The position numbers and the translations under genes are program-made. Below, piece by piece: positions 36,294-46,280 of a DNA stretch of 64,000 nt (within the stretch, counting starts at the first letter, position 1; every line of letters begins with the position of its first letter). This DNA is from Streptomyces sp. NBC_00464 (GTDB taxonomy: Bacteria > Actinomycetota > Actinomycetes > Streptomycetales > Streptomycetaceae): positions 5,208,001 through 5,272,000 of the forward strand of contig NZ_CP107899.1 in NCBI RefSeq assembly GCF_036013915.1, given 5' to 3'. The notes under the pieces were generated by a model, which made no database searches, was not told the DNA's origin, and was given only the letters and a program-made list of their open reading frames with translations.

Positions 36294-38516
36294 ATGGGCT
36301 TGTCCCGGCTCGCCGCACTGCACGGCGTCGCCACCTCCTTCTCCCCGTCCGCCGACGTCACGGTGCCCGTCCCCGAGGGCACGGTCGTCGCGGTGCTCGC
36401 CGCGCTCGGTGTCGACGCCGCCACCCCGGAAGCGGTACGGGAGGCGCTCGCCGCCGCCGAGTCCGCGGCCGGCTCCCGGCTGCTCCCGGCCACGCTGGTG
36501 GTGTGGACCGGGGAGCCGCTGCCCCCGGCCCTGACCGCGCTGCCGCCCGGCACGGTGCTGACGGTCCGTCCGGAGGAGCCCGCTCCGGCGCCTCCGTCCC
36601 CGATGCGCGTCCCCGCCGGGGGTACGGTTCCGGCCGTTTCCGGCCCGGGTGCCGTCCGGGCCGCGAGGGACCCAGCGGCACCCGAGGTACCCGCGACGTA
36701 TGAGACCCCGCCGCAGGCCGTCCCCGCGCCCGGCTGGTGGACCGAGCCGCCGCCCGGGGTGCACCGGCTGACCGTCCGGGCGCCGGGTGCGCAGGCCGAG
36801 ACCTGCACGCTCGTGGTGGCCCCGGCCCGGGTCCCACAGCCGCCGGGGCGCAGCCACGGCTTCCTCGTCCAGCTCTACTCCCTGCTCTCCGCCCGCTCCT
36901 GGGGCATGGGTGACCTCGGCGACCTCGCCGATCTCGCCTCCTGGTCCGGGCGCTCGCTCGGTGCCGGCTTCGTCCAGGTCAACCCGCTGCACGCCGCGGT
37001 CCTTGGCACCCCCACCGACCCCTCGCCCTACCGCCCGTCCTCGCGGCGGTTCCCCGACCCCGTGCACCTGCACATCGAGTCCGTCCCGGAGTACGGCCAC
37101 GCGCCCGACCCCGCCGCCCTCGACGACCTGCGCCGCCGGGCCGCCGAACTCAGCGAGGCCGTGCTGAACAAGGGCGCCCTGATCGACCGGGACGCCGTCT
37201 GGTCGCTCAAGCGGCAGGCCCTCGACATCCTCGTCGCCGTGCCCCTGACGCCCGGCCGCCGCGCCGCCTACTGCGACTTCCTCGCCGCGCAGGGGCAGGC
37301 CCTGGAGGACCACGCCCTGTGGTGCGCCCTCGCCGAGGTGCACGGCTCCGACTGGCACACCTGGCCGGCCGGCCTGCGCGACCCCCGCTCCAAGGAGACC
37401 GCCCGCGCCCGCGCCGAACTGCTGCACCGGGTTGACTTCCACTGCCGGCTCGCCTGGCTGACCGACGCTCAGCTCGCCGCCGCCCAGCGCGCCGCGAAGG
37501 ACGCCGGGATGGCCGTAGGGATCGTCCACGACCTCGCCGTGGGCGTGCACCCCGGCGGCGCCGACACCTGGGCCCAGCAGGACGCCTTCGCGCACGGCAT
37601 GTCCGTCGGCGCACCCCCGGACGCCTTCAACGCCCGCGGCCAGGACTGGGGGCTGCCGCCCTGGAGACCCGACGCGCTCGCCGCGTCCGGCTACGCCCCG
37701 TACCGAGGACTGCTGCGCGGGCTCCTCGCCCACGCGGGCGCCCTGCGCATCGACCACGTCATGGGCCTGTTCCGCCTCTGGTGGGTGCCCGAGGGGCGCC
37801 CGCCCACCGAGGGCACCTACGTCAGCCACGACGCCGAGGCGATGCTCGCCGTCCTCGTCCTGGAGGCCCACCGCGCCGGCACCGTCGTCATAGGGGAGGA
37901 CCTCGGCACCGTGGAACCGGGCGTCCGCGAGGCACTCGCCCGGCGCGGCGTCCTCGGCACCTCCGTGCTCTGGTTCGAGCGCGACTGGTCCGGCACCGGC
38001 CGCCCCCTCGCCCCCGAGCAGTGGCGCGAGGACTGCCTGGCCACCGCCACCACCCACGACCTGCCGTCCACCGCCGCCCGGCTGACCGGCGACCATGTGG
38101 CGCTGCGCCACCGCCTGGGCCTGCTCACCCGCCCGCTGGACGAGGAACGGACCGAGGACGGCACCGACACCGCCGAGTGGCTCGGCCTGCTCTCCCGCCT
38201 CGGCATGCTCCCCGAGGGCGGCGACGACGAGGAGGCCGCCGTCCGCGCCGTCCACCGCTTCCTGCTGCGCACCCCCGCACGCATGGCCGGGGTCTGGCTG
38301 CCGGACACCATCGGCGACCGCCGCCCGCAGAACCTGCCGGGCACCTGGGACCAGTACCCCAACTGGCGGCTGCCCATCGCCGACGCGGAGGGCCACCCGG
38401 TCACCCTGGAGGAACTCGCCGCCTCACCCCGGCTGCACCGGCTGATGGACGTCCTCAGACCCCGTCAGGAGCCCCCGAGGACCCGTACGGCACCCCCGGG
38501 CGAGCGGCCCTCGTAG
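36294..38516 (+). CDS. malQ: 4-alpha-glucanotransferase (amylomaltase, GH77)
   Basis: A 740-residue cytoplasmic GH77 enzyme that transfers glucan chains between maltodextrins during glycogen and maltose metabolism. An N-terminal extension (to about 170) with a Pro-rich linker precedes the barrel. GMGDLGDLADL and NPLHAAVLGTPTDPSPY are typical family blocks. The nucleophile Asp is in LRIDHVMGLFRLWWVPEG and the acid/base Glu in VVIGEDLGTVEPGV. ATTHDLPSTAARLTGDH supplies the third carboxylate. The ATG follows immediately on the stop of the small repeat-protein frame, with AGGAG 5 nt upstream, so the two are coupled. Confidence 0.94.
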   Translation: MGLSRLAALHGVATSFSPSADVTVPVPEGTVVAVLAALGVDAATPEAVREALAAAESAAGSRLLPATLVVWTGEPLPPALTALPPGTVLTVRPEEPAPAPPSPMRVPAGGTVPAVSGPGAVRAARDPAAPEVPATYETPPQAVPAPGWWTEPPPGVHRLTVRAPGAQAETCTLVVAPARVPQPPGRSHGFLVQLYSLLSARSWGMGDLGDLADLASWSGRSLGAGFVQVNPLHAAVLGTPTDPSPYRPSSRRFPDPVHLHIESVPEYGHAPDPAALDDLRRRAAELSEAVLNKGALIDRDAVWSLKRQALDILVAVPLTPGRRAAYCDFLAAQGQALEDHALWCALAEVHGSDWHTWPAGLRDPRSKETARARAELLHRVDFHCRLAWLTDAQLAAAQRAAKDAGMAVGIVHDLAVGVHPGGADTWAQQDAFAHGMSVGAPPDAFNARGQDWGLPPWRPDALAASGYAPYRGLLRGLLAHAGALRIDHVMGLFRLWWVPEGRPPTEGTYVSHDAEAMLAVLVLEAHRAGTVVIGEDLGTVEPGVREALARRGVLGTSVLWFERDWSGTGRPLAPEQWREDCLATATTHDLPSTAARLTGDHVALRHRLGLLTRPLDEERTEDGTDTAEWLGLLSRLGMLPEGGDDEEAAVRAVHRFLLRTPARMAGVWLPDTIGDRRPQNLPGTWDQYPNWRLPIADAEGHPVTLEELAASPRLHRLMDVLRPRQEPPRTRTAPPGERPS

Positions 38517-38524
38517 GCGTTCGC

Positions 38525-38530
38525 TACGTT
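38525..38530 (+). promoter_or_regulatory. Probable -10 box of a leaderless transcript
   Basis: TACGTT ends 6 nt before the GTG of the small membrane-protein gene. Transcription would start at or next to the start codon, giving a leaderless mRNA; no ribosome-binding site is visible. The -35 region is not consensus. Confidence 0.45.
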
Positions 38531-38536
38531 TGCACC

Positions 38537-38767
38537 GTGGACAAGAAGAACGCTATGCGCGCCGGCGCCGTCGCTGCCGGAACGACGCTGATGATGCTGC
38601 TGATGTCGTCCCCCGCGCTCGCGCTCACCCGCGACGACGGCGACGACCCGGGTCCGGGCCTGAGCGTGATCGACACGATCGGTCTGTTCGTCGTGGCGCC
38701 CATCGCCCTGTTCGCGGTCATCGCGGGCCTGGTCATGGTCCTCGACAAGTCGAAGAAGCAGGCCTAG
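38537..38767 (+). CDS. Small membrane protein
   Basis: A 76-residue protein. MDKKNAMRAGAVAAGTT leads into a hydrophobic stretch ending SSPALALT (a signal peptide or first helix, possible cleavage after ALA). A short acidic segment (RDDGDDPGPG) and a second helix (IGLFVVAPIALFAVIAGLVMVL) follow, ending in DKSKKQA. The topology suggests a small anchored protein with an acidic loop outside and a basic tail inside. The start is GTG at 38537. Such short membrane proteins recur in Streptomyces but have no known role. Confidence 0.75.
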   Translation: MDKKNAMRAGAVAAGTTLMMLLMSSPALALTRDDGDDPGPGLSVIDTIGLFVVAPIALFAVIAGLVMVLDKSKKQA

Positions 38768-38798
38768 AGCCTCTCCGGACACCCCGGAACATCCCGGG

Positions 38799-38831
38799 TG
38801 CGCCGCCGGTACCGAGGTACCGAGCGGCGCA
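38799..38831 (+). terminator. Terminator after the small membrane-protein gene
   Basis: Outer stem TGCGCCGC/GCGGCGCA and inner stem GGTACC/GGTACC with small bulges. It lies 32 bp past the stop. Confidence 0.75.
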
Positions 38832-38895
38832 TTCGCATGTCCGGAGCGGGGACGGGAGCCGGGGCGGAGCGCAGCGCGCCCGGTAGGTTGCGGCC

Positions 38896-39816
38896 ATGAC
38901 CGAGTGGGACGTCAAGAAGCTCCGCATCCTGCGCACCCTGCGCGACCGGGGCACCGTCACCGCTGCCGCGGAGGCGCTGCGGATGACCCCGTCGGCCGTC
39001 TCCCAGCAGCTCTCCAACCTCTCCCGACAGCTCGGCGTACCACTGCTGGAGGCGCAGGGCCGGCGCGTCCGCCTCACCGACGCCGCCCATCTGGTGCTGC
39101 GGCACGCCGAGGTGGTCTTCGCCCAACTGGAGCGCGCCGACGCCGAACTGACCGGCTATCTGCACGGCGAGGCGGGCGAGGTGCGGATCGCCGCGTTCGC
39201 CACCGCCGTCCCCGCCCTGGTGGTGCCGGCCGTGCAGGCGCTGCGCGGCGAGGACCGCCCGGGGCCGGACGTGCGGGTCCGGGAGGCCGAGGCGGCGCAG
39301 GCGTACGAACTTCTCGTCGCGGGCGAGGTGGACCTGGCCCTCTCGCTGGCCGCCCACGCCCCGACCGCCCGTGCCCCCCGGTTCGCCGTGCTGCCGCTGC
39401 TCGCGGACCCGCTGGACGTGGCACTGCCGGCCGGCCACCGGCTCGCTGCCGCGCCCGGACTGCGGCTGGCGGACCTGTCGGCCGAGCCGTGGATCTTCGG
39501 CGGATCGGGGCCCTGGTCCGAGATCACCACGGCCGCGTGCGAGGCCGCGGGCTTCGTCCCGGAGCAGGCGCACAGCGCGTCCGGCTGGACGGCGATCCTC
39601 GCCATGGTCGAGGCGGACATGGGGGTCGCGCTGATCCCGCGCATGGCGTCGGCGGAGTGACAGGGCCGGGACGGTGTGGTGATGCGGGTCCTGGACGAGG
39701 ACCGGCCGCGCCGCCATGTGGTGGTCGCGGTCCGGCAGGGCGCCGAGCGGGGCCCTGCGGTGGCCCGGGTGCTCGCGGCGCTGCGCGAGGCCGCGAAACC
39801 ATTCAGTAAGCCTTAA
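38896..39816 (+). pseudogene. LysR-family regulator interrupted by an in-frame TGA
   Basis: The first 254 codons encode a LysR regulator: an N-terminal helix-turn-helix (RTLRDRGTVTAAAEALRMTP, SAVSQQLSNL) and a periplasmic-binding-like effector domain. At 39658-39660 a TGA ends the frame, but the same frame continues for 51 more sense codons to TAA at 39814-39816. The continuation reads QGRDGVVMRVLDEDRPRRHV and then VVVAVRQGAERGPAVARVLA, exactly the expected C-terminal strand and helix of the family, and it keeps a very high GC3 until its last few codons. The full frame (306 codons) has the usual length. It may be a recent nonsense mutation, a truncated but working regulator, read-through (TGA followed by C), or a sequencing error. 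Confidence 0.8.
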
Positions 39817-39825
39817 TGATTCATA

Positions 39826-39837
39826 CGAAAACTTTCG
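39826..39837. promoter_or_regulatory. Palindrome upstream of allantoicase
   Basis: CGAAA-AC-TTTCG, a 12-bp inverted repeat in a locally AT-rich patch 38 bp before the allantoicase start codon. It is a candidate operator, for example for an IclR- or LysR-type purine regulator; which protein binds is not known. Confidence 0.45.
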
Positions 39838-39874
39838 ATGGACCTAATGGCTTCCGTCGTACGACAGTGAACGC

Positions 39875-41014
39875 ATGACCTTCGAACAGAATGAGAACCA
39901 CCACGAGGACCCCCACGCCAACGACGCGGCCCCGTACGGCGGCGGTGACCCGTACGCCGACTACCGCACCACCGACCTCCCCTTCACCGAACTGGTCGAC
40001 CTCGCCGACCGCCGCCTCGGCGCGGGCGTGATCGCCGCCAACGACGAGTTCTTCGCCCAGCGCGAGAACCTCCTGGTCCGCGAGCGCGCCGTCTTCGACC
40101 CCGAGCACTTCGGCCACAAGGGCAAGATCATGGACGGCTGGGAGACCCGCCGCAGGCGCGGCGCGGACGCCGCCCACCCGTTCCCCGCCCCGGACGAGCA
40201 CGACTGGGCCCTGATCCGTCTCGGCGCCCCCGGCATCATCCGCGGCATCGTCGTCGACACCGCGCACTTCCGCGGCAACTACCCGCAGCGCGTCTCGGTC
40301 CGGGCCACGTCGGTCGAGGGCTCGCCCGGCCCGGCCGAACTCCTCGCCGACGACGTGAAGTGGGAGGAGATCATCCCGCCCACCCCCGTACGCGGCCACG
40401 CCGCCAACGGCTTCGAGATCACCGGCGGCCGCCGCTACACCCACCTGCGCCTCTGCCAGCACCCCGACGGCGGCATCGCCCGTCTCCGCGTGCACGGCGA
40501 AGTGCTCCCCGATCCGTCCTGGCTCGCGACGCTCGGCACGTTCGACCTGATCTCGGTCCTGAACGGCGGCAGTTACGAGGACGCCTCGGACCGCTTCTAC
40601 TCCTCGCCGACCCAGATCATCCTGCCCGGCACGTCCCGCAAGATGGACGACGGCTGGGAGAACCGCCGCCGCCGCGTCCGCGACACCAACGACTGGGTCC
40701 GCTTCCGGCTGCCCGCGCAGGGCGCGGTCCGCGCGGTCGAGATCGACACCGCCTACCTCAAGGGGAACGCGGCCGGCTGGATCGCCCTCCAGGGCCGCAA
40801 CGGCGAGACGGGCGAATGGTTCGAGATCATCCCGCGCACCAGGCTCCAGCCCGACACCCTGCACCGCTTCCCGCTGCGCGCCCAGGCCGTCGTCACCCAC
40901 GTCCGCCTCGACGCCTTCCCCGACGGCGGAGTGGCCAGGATGCGCCTGCACGGCTCGCTGACGGAGTCGGGCACGGCCGAACTGGCCCGCCGCTACGAGG
41001 AGTCGGGCGCGTAG
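39875..41014 (+). CDS. alc: Allantoicase
   Basis: A 379-residue enzyme that hydrolyses allantoate to ureidoglycolate and urea in purine catabolism. Two homologous allantoicase domains are evident. The first carries MDGWETRRRR, IVVDTAHFRGNYP and RLCQHPDGGIARLRVHGE; the second carries MDDGWENRRRR, VEIDTAYLKGNAAG and RLDAFPDGGVARMRLHG. The N-terminal ~30 residues are a charged extra tail. The ATG at 39875 is the first sensible start, with only a weak ribosome site. The expected partners (allantoinase, glyoxylate genes) are not adjacent in this window; upstream is the broken LysR gene. Confidence 0.94.
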   Translation: MTFEQNENHHEDPHANDAAPYGGGDPYADYRTTDLPFTELVDLADRRLGAGVIAANDEFFAQRENLLVRERAVFDPEHFGHKGKIMDGWETRRRRGADAAHPFPAPDEHDWALIRLGAPGIIRGIVVDTAHFRGNYPQRVSVRATSVEGSPGPAELLADDVKWEEIIPPTPVRGHAANGFEITGGRRYTHLRLCQHPDGGIARLRVHGEVLPDPSWLATLGTFDLISVLNGGSYEDASDRFYSSPTQIILPGTSRKMDDGWENRRRRVRDTNDWVRFRLPAQGAVRAVEIDTAYLKGNAAGWIALQGRNGETGEWFEIIPRTRLQPDTLHRFPLRAQAVVTHVRLDAFPDGGVARMRLHGSLTESGTAELARRYEESGA

Positions 41015-41187
41015 CCGGCCGGCTTTTCAGACTCCCGCCCGACGGACGGCTGCGCTCCTCGCGCCTGCCCGCCGGGCGGGCTTCCACGCCCCGGGCGGTC
41101 GAGGGGGACGCCCGGGGGAGAGGCCCCGAAGGACGGACTGGTCTGCCCACGGTCGGTCCCGTTACTTCGCTCCCGTGGGGATGGCAG

Positions 41188-41667
41188 ATGGCAGAGCTCG
41201 TGCTGTGCACCGGACTGGATCCGGACGAACCGGACTCCGTGACGCTCGTCGTGATCGTCGCCGAGGGAGTCGAGGGAGTCGAGGGAGACGCCGCGGACGA
41301 GGACGCTGTCGCGAGGCTCGGACTGTTCGGCTACGAAGGCGACGGCTGCCTCTACTTCGTGCAGACGGACGGCTGGGCCGAGCGGCGGCTGGACGGCGAG
41401 CTGCTCACCGTGGACATCGTCGCCTACCCCGCCGTGCTGAAGGGCCTTGAGGCCGCGGCGGACCTGTTCCTCGAACGGTCGGCGGCCGATCCGGAGGCGC
41501 TGCGGCTGCTGCGGGTGAGCGCACAGGTCAGCCCCGGTACGTACGCACAGGCTGCGGACATCACCGCCGTACTGACCGCACCCGCCGGGATGCCGGCCGA
41601 ACAGGTCCTGGCGGAAGCCCGGTCGGGCGGGTACTGGCCGCTCATCCTGGCGCCGCAGCCGGAGTGA
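41188..41667 (+). CDS. Hypothetical protein
   Basis: A 159-residue acidic soluble protein (MAELVLCTGLDPDEPDSVTLV). I do not recognise a family. It contains the short duplication GVEGVEG and an alternating beta/helix pattern (GCLYFVQTDGWAERRLDGEL, then GLEAAADLFLERSAADPEAL). There is no signal peptide or membrane segment. The ATG at 41188 follows GGGG at 7 nt. GC3 is high along the whole frame, and a terminator lies just downstream, both supporting a real gene. Confidence 0.65.
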   Translation: MAELVLCTGLDPDEPDSVTLVVIVAEGVEGVEGDAADEDAVARLGLFGYEGDGCLYFVQTDGWAERRLDGELLTVDIVAYPAVLKGLEAAADLFLERSAADPEALRLLRVSAQVSPGTYAQAADITAVLTAPAGMPAEQVLAEARSGGYWPLILAPQPE

Positions 41668-41689
41668 TGCGATAACGGCCCGAACGCGA

Positions 41690-41716
41690 AGGGGCGCCCC
41701 CGAAGGAGGCGCCCCT
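41690..41716. terminator. Bidirectional terminator
   Basis: A 9-bp perfect stem AGGGGCGCC/GGCGCCCCT around a 9-nt loop, placed between the convergent hypothetical and pepN genes. Confidence 0.75.
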
Positions 41717-41739
41717 CACGCATGCGGTGGTTGCGCCGC

Positions 41740-44316
41740 TTACGCGGTCGCCGCCTCCGCGTCCGCCGAACGGGCCTTCAGCGCACGCTCCACACCCGAC
41801 CGCGACTCCGACATCAGCCGGCGCAGCGCGGCGCTCGGCTCGGCCGAGGCCAGCCAGGCGTCCGTGGCGTCCAGGGTCTCCTGCGAGACATGGAGCGCCG
41901 GGTAGAGACCGATGGCGACCTGCTGCGCCATCTCGTGGCTCCGCGAGTCCCAGACGTCCTTCACCGCGGCGAAGAACTTCTCCGCGTACGGCGCCAGCAG
42001 CTCGCGCTGGTCCGTCTGCACGAACCCGGCGATGACCGCCTCCTGGAGGGAGTTCGGCAGCTTGTCGGACTCGACGACCGAGGCCCACGCCTCCGCCTTC
42101 GCCTCCTGGGAGGGCCGTGCCGCACGGGCGGCCGCCGCGTGGCGCTCGCCCGCCGCGGTCCGGTCGCGCGCGTACTCGGCGTCGATCTCCTCGTCGTCGA
42201 GCAGACCGGTGGCGGCCAGCCGCTGGACGAAGGCCCAGCGCAGCTCGGTGTCGACGGCCAGGCCCTCGATCGCCTCCGTGCCGTCGAGCAGTGCCTGGAG
42301 CAGGTCGAGCTGCTGCGGGTTGCGGGCCGTGTCCGCGAACGCGCGGGCCCAGGCCAGCTGGTGGTCGCTGCCCGGCTCCGCCGCGCGCAGGTGCGCGAGC
42401 GTCGCCTCGGTCCACTGGGTCAGACCCGCCTCGCGCCACTCCGGCGCCGCGTACAGGTCGAGCGCCAGCTTCACCTGACGGTGCAGCGACTGGACGACGC
42501 CGATGTCCGACTCCTTGCCCACCCCGGACAGGACGAGCGAGAGGTAGTCACGCGTGGCCAGTTCGCCGTCGCGGGTCATGTCCCAGGCGGACGCCCAGCA
42601 CAGGGCGCGCGGCAGCGACTCGGTGAAGTCTCCCAGGTGCTCCGTGACGACCCGCAGCGACTCCTCGTCGAGGCGGACCTTCGCGTACGAGAGGTCGTCG
42701 TCGTTGAGGAGGATGACGGCGGGGCGCGCGGTGCCGGCCGGGAACGGCACGGTGGTGCGCTCGCCGTCGACGTCCAGCTCGATCCGGTCCGTACGGACCA
42801 GCTTCCCGGCCGCGTCGAGGTCGTAGCAGCCGATGGCGATCCGGTGCGGCCGCAGCGTCGGCTCGCCCTTCGCGCCGGCGGGCAGCGCGGGAGCCTCTTG
42901 GAGGACGGTGAACGAGGTGACGTGACCGTCGCCGTCCGTCTCGATCTCCGGGCGCAGGATGTTGATCCCGGCCGTCTCCAGCCACGCCTTCGACCAGGTC
43001 TTCAGGTCGCGGCCCGAGGTCTTCTCCAGCGCGCCCAGCAGGTCGGACAGGCGCGTGTTGCCGAACGCGTGCGCCTTGAAGTACGCCTGGACGCCCTGGA
43101 AGAACGCGTCCATGCCGACGTACGCCACCAGCTGCTTCAGGACCGAGGCGCCCTTGGCGTACGTGATGCCGTCGAAGTTGACCAGGACGTCGTCCAGGTC
43201 ACGGATGTCCGCCATGATCGGGTGCGTCGAGGGCAGCTGGTCCTGGCGGTACGCCCACGTCTTCATGGAGTTGGCGAACGTGGTCCAGGAGTGCGGCCAC
43301 TGCGAGCCCTCGGCGTACGCGAGGCAGGCGATCGAGGTGTAGGTGGCGAACGACTCGTTCAGCCACAGGTCGTTCCACCACTCCATCGTCACGAGGTCGC
43401 CGAACCACATGTGGGCCAGCTCGTGCAGGATCGTCTCGGCCCGCGTCTCGTACGCCGCGTCCGTCACCTTGGAACGGAAGACGTACTGGTCGCGGATGGT
43501 GACCGCGCCCGCGTTCTCCATCGCACCGGCGTTGAACTCCGGGACGAAGAGCTGGTCGTACTTGGCGAAGGGGTACGCGTAGTCGAACTTCTCCTGGAAC
43601 CAGTCGAAGCCCAGCCGGGTCACGTCGAAGATCGCGTCCGCGTCGAGGAACTCGGCGAGCGAGGGGCGGCAGTAGATGCCGAGCGGGACGGACTGGCCGT
43701 CCTTCTCGTAGCTGCTGTGCACCGAGTGGTACGGACCGACGATCAGGGCGGTGATGTACGAGGAGATGCGAGGCGTCGGCTCGAACGACCAGACGTCGTC
43801 CGTGGGCTCCGGCGTCGGCGAGTTGGAGATCACGGTCCAGCCGGACGGGGCCTTCACGGTGAACCGGAAGGTCGCCTTCAGGTCGGGCTGTTCGAAGCTC
43901 GCGAAGACACGGCGCGCGTCCGGAACCTCGAACTGGGTGTACAGATAGGCCTGCTCGTCGACCGGGTCGACGAAGCGGTGCAGGCCCTCACCGGTGTTGG
44001 TGTACGAGCAGTCGGCGACGACCTTCAGCTCGTTGGAACCCGCCACCAGGTGCGGCAGCGTGATGCGCGAGTCGCGGAACACGGCCGCGACGTCCAGGGC
44101 CTTGCCGTTCAGCTCGACCTCGTGCACCGCGGGGGCGACCAGGTCGATGAAGGTCTCCGCACCGGCTTCGGCGGAGTCGAAGCGCACGGTGGTGACGGAC
44201 CGGTAGGTCCCGCCCTCCTGCGCTCCGGAGAGGTCGAGATCGATCTCGTACGCGTCCACGGTCAGCAGGCGCGCCCGCTCCTGTGCCTCTTCGCGGGTCA
44301 GATTCGTGCCAGGCAC
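41740..44316 (-). CDS. pepN: Aminopeptidase N (M1 family), copy 1
   Basis: An 858-residue cytoplasmic zinc metallopeptidase that removes N-terminal amino acids from peptides. The exopeptidase motif GAMENAG and the zinc site HELAHMWFGDLVTMEWWNDL, followed by WLNESFATY (third ligand Glu), are intact. The N-terminal beta domain starts at NLTREEAQERARLLTV, and the C-terminal half is the helical ERAP1-like domain. The GTG at 44316 has AAGGAG 8 nt upstream; the frame upstream to 44448 has no family sequence. A paralogue lies about 7 kb away at 51139-53736 in the same orientation. Confidence 0.95.
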   Translation of the reverse strand: MPGTNLTREEAQERARLLTVDAYEIDLDLSGAQEGGTYRSVTTVRFDSAEAGAETFIDLVAPAVHEVELNGKALDVAAVFRDSRITLPHLVAGSNELKVVADCSYTNTGEGLHRFVDPVDEQAYLYTQFEVPDARRVFASFEQPDLKATFRFTVKAPSGWTVISNSPTPEPTDDVWSFEPTPRISSYITALIVGPYHSVHSSYEKDGQSVPLGIYCRPSLAEFLDADAIFDVTRLGFDWFQEKFDYAYPFAKYDQLFVPEFNAGAMENAGAVTIRDQYVFRSKVTDAAYETRAETILHELAHMWFGDLVTMEWWNDLWLNESFATYTSIACLAYAEGSQWPHSWTTFANSMKTWAYRQDQLPSTHPIMADIRDLDDVLVNFDGITYAKGASVLKQLVAYVGMDAFFQGVQAYFKAHAFGNTRLSDLLGALEKTSGRDLKTWSKAWLETAGINILRPEIETDGDGHVTSFTVLQEAPALPAGAKGEPTLRPHRIAIGCYDLDAAGKLVRTDRIELDVDGERTTVPFPAGTARPAVILLNDDDLSYAKVRLDEESLRVVTEHLGDFTESLPRALCWASAWDMTRDGELATRDYLSLVLSGVGKESDIGVVQSLHRQVKLALDLYAAPEWREAGLTQWTEATLAHLRAAEPGSDHQLAWARAFADTARNPQQLDLLQALLDGTEAIEGLAVDTELRWAFVQRLAATGLLDDEEIDAEYARDRTAAGERHAAAARAARPSQEAKAEAWASVVESDKLPNSLQEAVIAGFVQTDQRELLAPYAEKFFAAVKDVWDSRSHEMAQQVAIGLYPALHVSQETLDATDAWLASAEPSAALRRLMSESRSGVERALKARSADAEAATA

Positions 44317-44429
44317 GCGGTCATCTCCTTGATATGCGATGTTTCCGGTCATCCTTCCACGTGACCCGCACCCAGGGCGATGTCCAATTTCCGCCGGACC
44401 GCGGCGGCGGGGCGGGCCATTCTCGTCAT

Positions 44430-44975
44430 ATGACCAGTTACGAGGCACGCGCGATCGACCCGGCCGCGCTGAAGGAACTCCGGCACACCGACGACGCGGG
44501 ACGCCCCTGCGTCCCGTACACCGCCACGGACGCGGGCAGCCCGCTGCGGTGCTGTCTGCGGGGCAACGAGGTGGGGGAGACGATCGCCCTCGTCTCGTAC
44601 GCGCCGCTGCGGCGCTGGGCGGCCGCGAACTGGGCCCGCCCCGGGGCGTACGACGAGCAGGGCCCGGTCTTCATCCACGCCGAGGAGTGCGAGGGGCCCG
44701 TGACCGGCCGGCCCGGCTATCCGTTCTCCCGGGCGGGTGCGCTGCGCACGGTCCGCCGCTACAACGCGGACGGGCATATCGTCGGCGGCCGTCTGATGGA
44801 GATCCCGGCGGACGAGGAGCAGGGCTACGACGAGGCCTTCGCGGAGGCCTTCGCCGACCCGGAGGTGGCGCTGGTGCACGTCAGGGCCGTGGAGTACGGC
44901 TGCTGGCACTTCGAGGTACGGCGAGGGGGCTTGCACGCCGGACGCGGCGGAAATTCAAGCCCGTCCGGCGATTGA
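44430..44975 (+). CDS. DUF1203 domain-containing protein
   Basis: A 181-residue soluble protein with the DUF1203 pattern: GRPCVPYTATDAGSPLRCCL, ETIALVSYAPL, PVFIHAEECEG, AYDEQG and YNADGHIVGGRLM. The C-terminal tail SSPSGD and the stop codon come from a copy of the interspersed repeat at 44955-44979, so the natural C-terminus has probably been replaced. The gene is divergent from pepN, with 113 bp between them. No biochemical role is known for the family. Confidence 0.82.
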   Translation: MTSYEARAIDPAALKELRHTDDAGRPCVPYTATDAGSPLRCCLRGNEVGETIALVSYAPLRRWAAANWARPGAYDEQGPVFIHAEECEGPVTGRPGYPFSRAGALRTVRRYNADGHIVGGRLMEIPADEEQGYDEAFAEAFADPEVALVHVRAVEYGCWHFEVRRGGLHAGRGGNSSPSGD

Positions 44976-44979
44976 GGAC
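44955..44979 (+). repeat. Interspersed repeat, copy 1
   Basis: A 25-bp copy of the repeat with core CAAGCCCGTCCGGCGATTGA followed by GGAC. It overlaps the end of the DUF1203 gene and contains its TGA stop (44973-44975). Identical or near-identical copies lie near 62.2, 62.3 and 62.4 kb, with a variant at 51.06 kb. Confidence 0.85.
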
Positions 44980-44987
44980 AACGGGGC

Positions 44988-45005
44988 CCGGGGGTCTGCC
45001 CCCGG
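44988..45005 (+). terminator. Terminator after the DUF1203 gene
   Basis: CCGGGGG-TCTG-CCCCCGG hairpin followed by TTTC, 12 bp past the stop. Confidence 0.7.
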
Positions 45006-45072
45006 TTTCGGGAAGGGGCGGGGAGGGGACGGCTCCGCGCAGCGGCACCGCACCCGCACCCGCCCCCCGGCG

Positions 45073-46257
<1,185 letters not shown>

Positions 46258-46280
46258 TCACATGTTCAGCGCGATGACCG

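Noticed and set aside
34998..38396. 1132-codon minus-strand frame across malQ
   Set aside because: It crosses the divergent intergenic region and is antisense to malQ. Its sequence is Gly/Arg/Val filler without domains.
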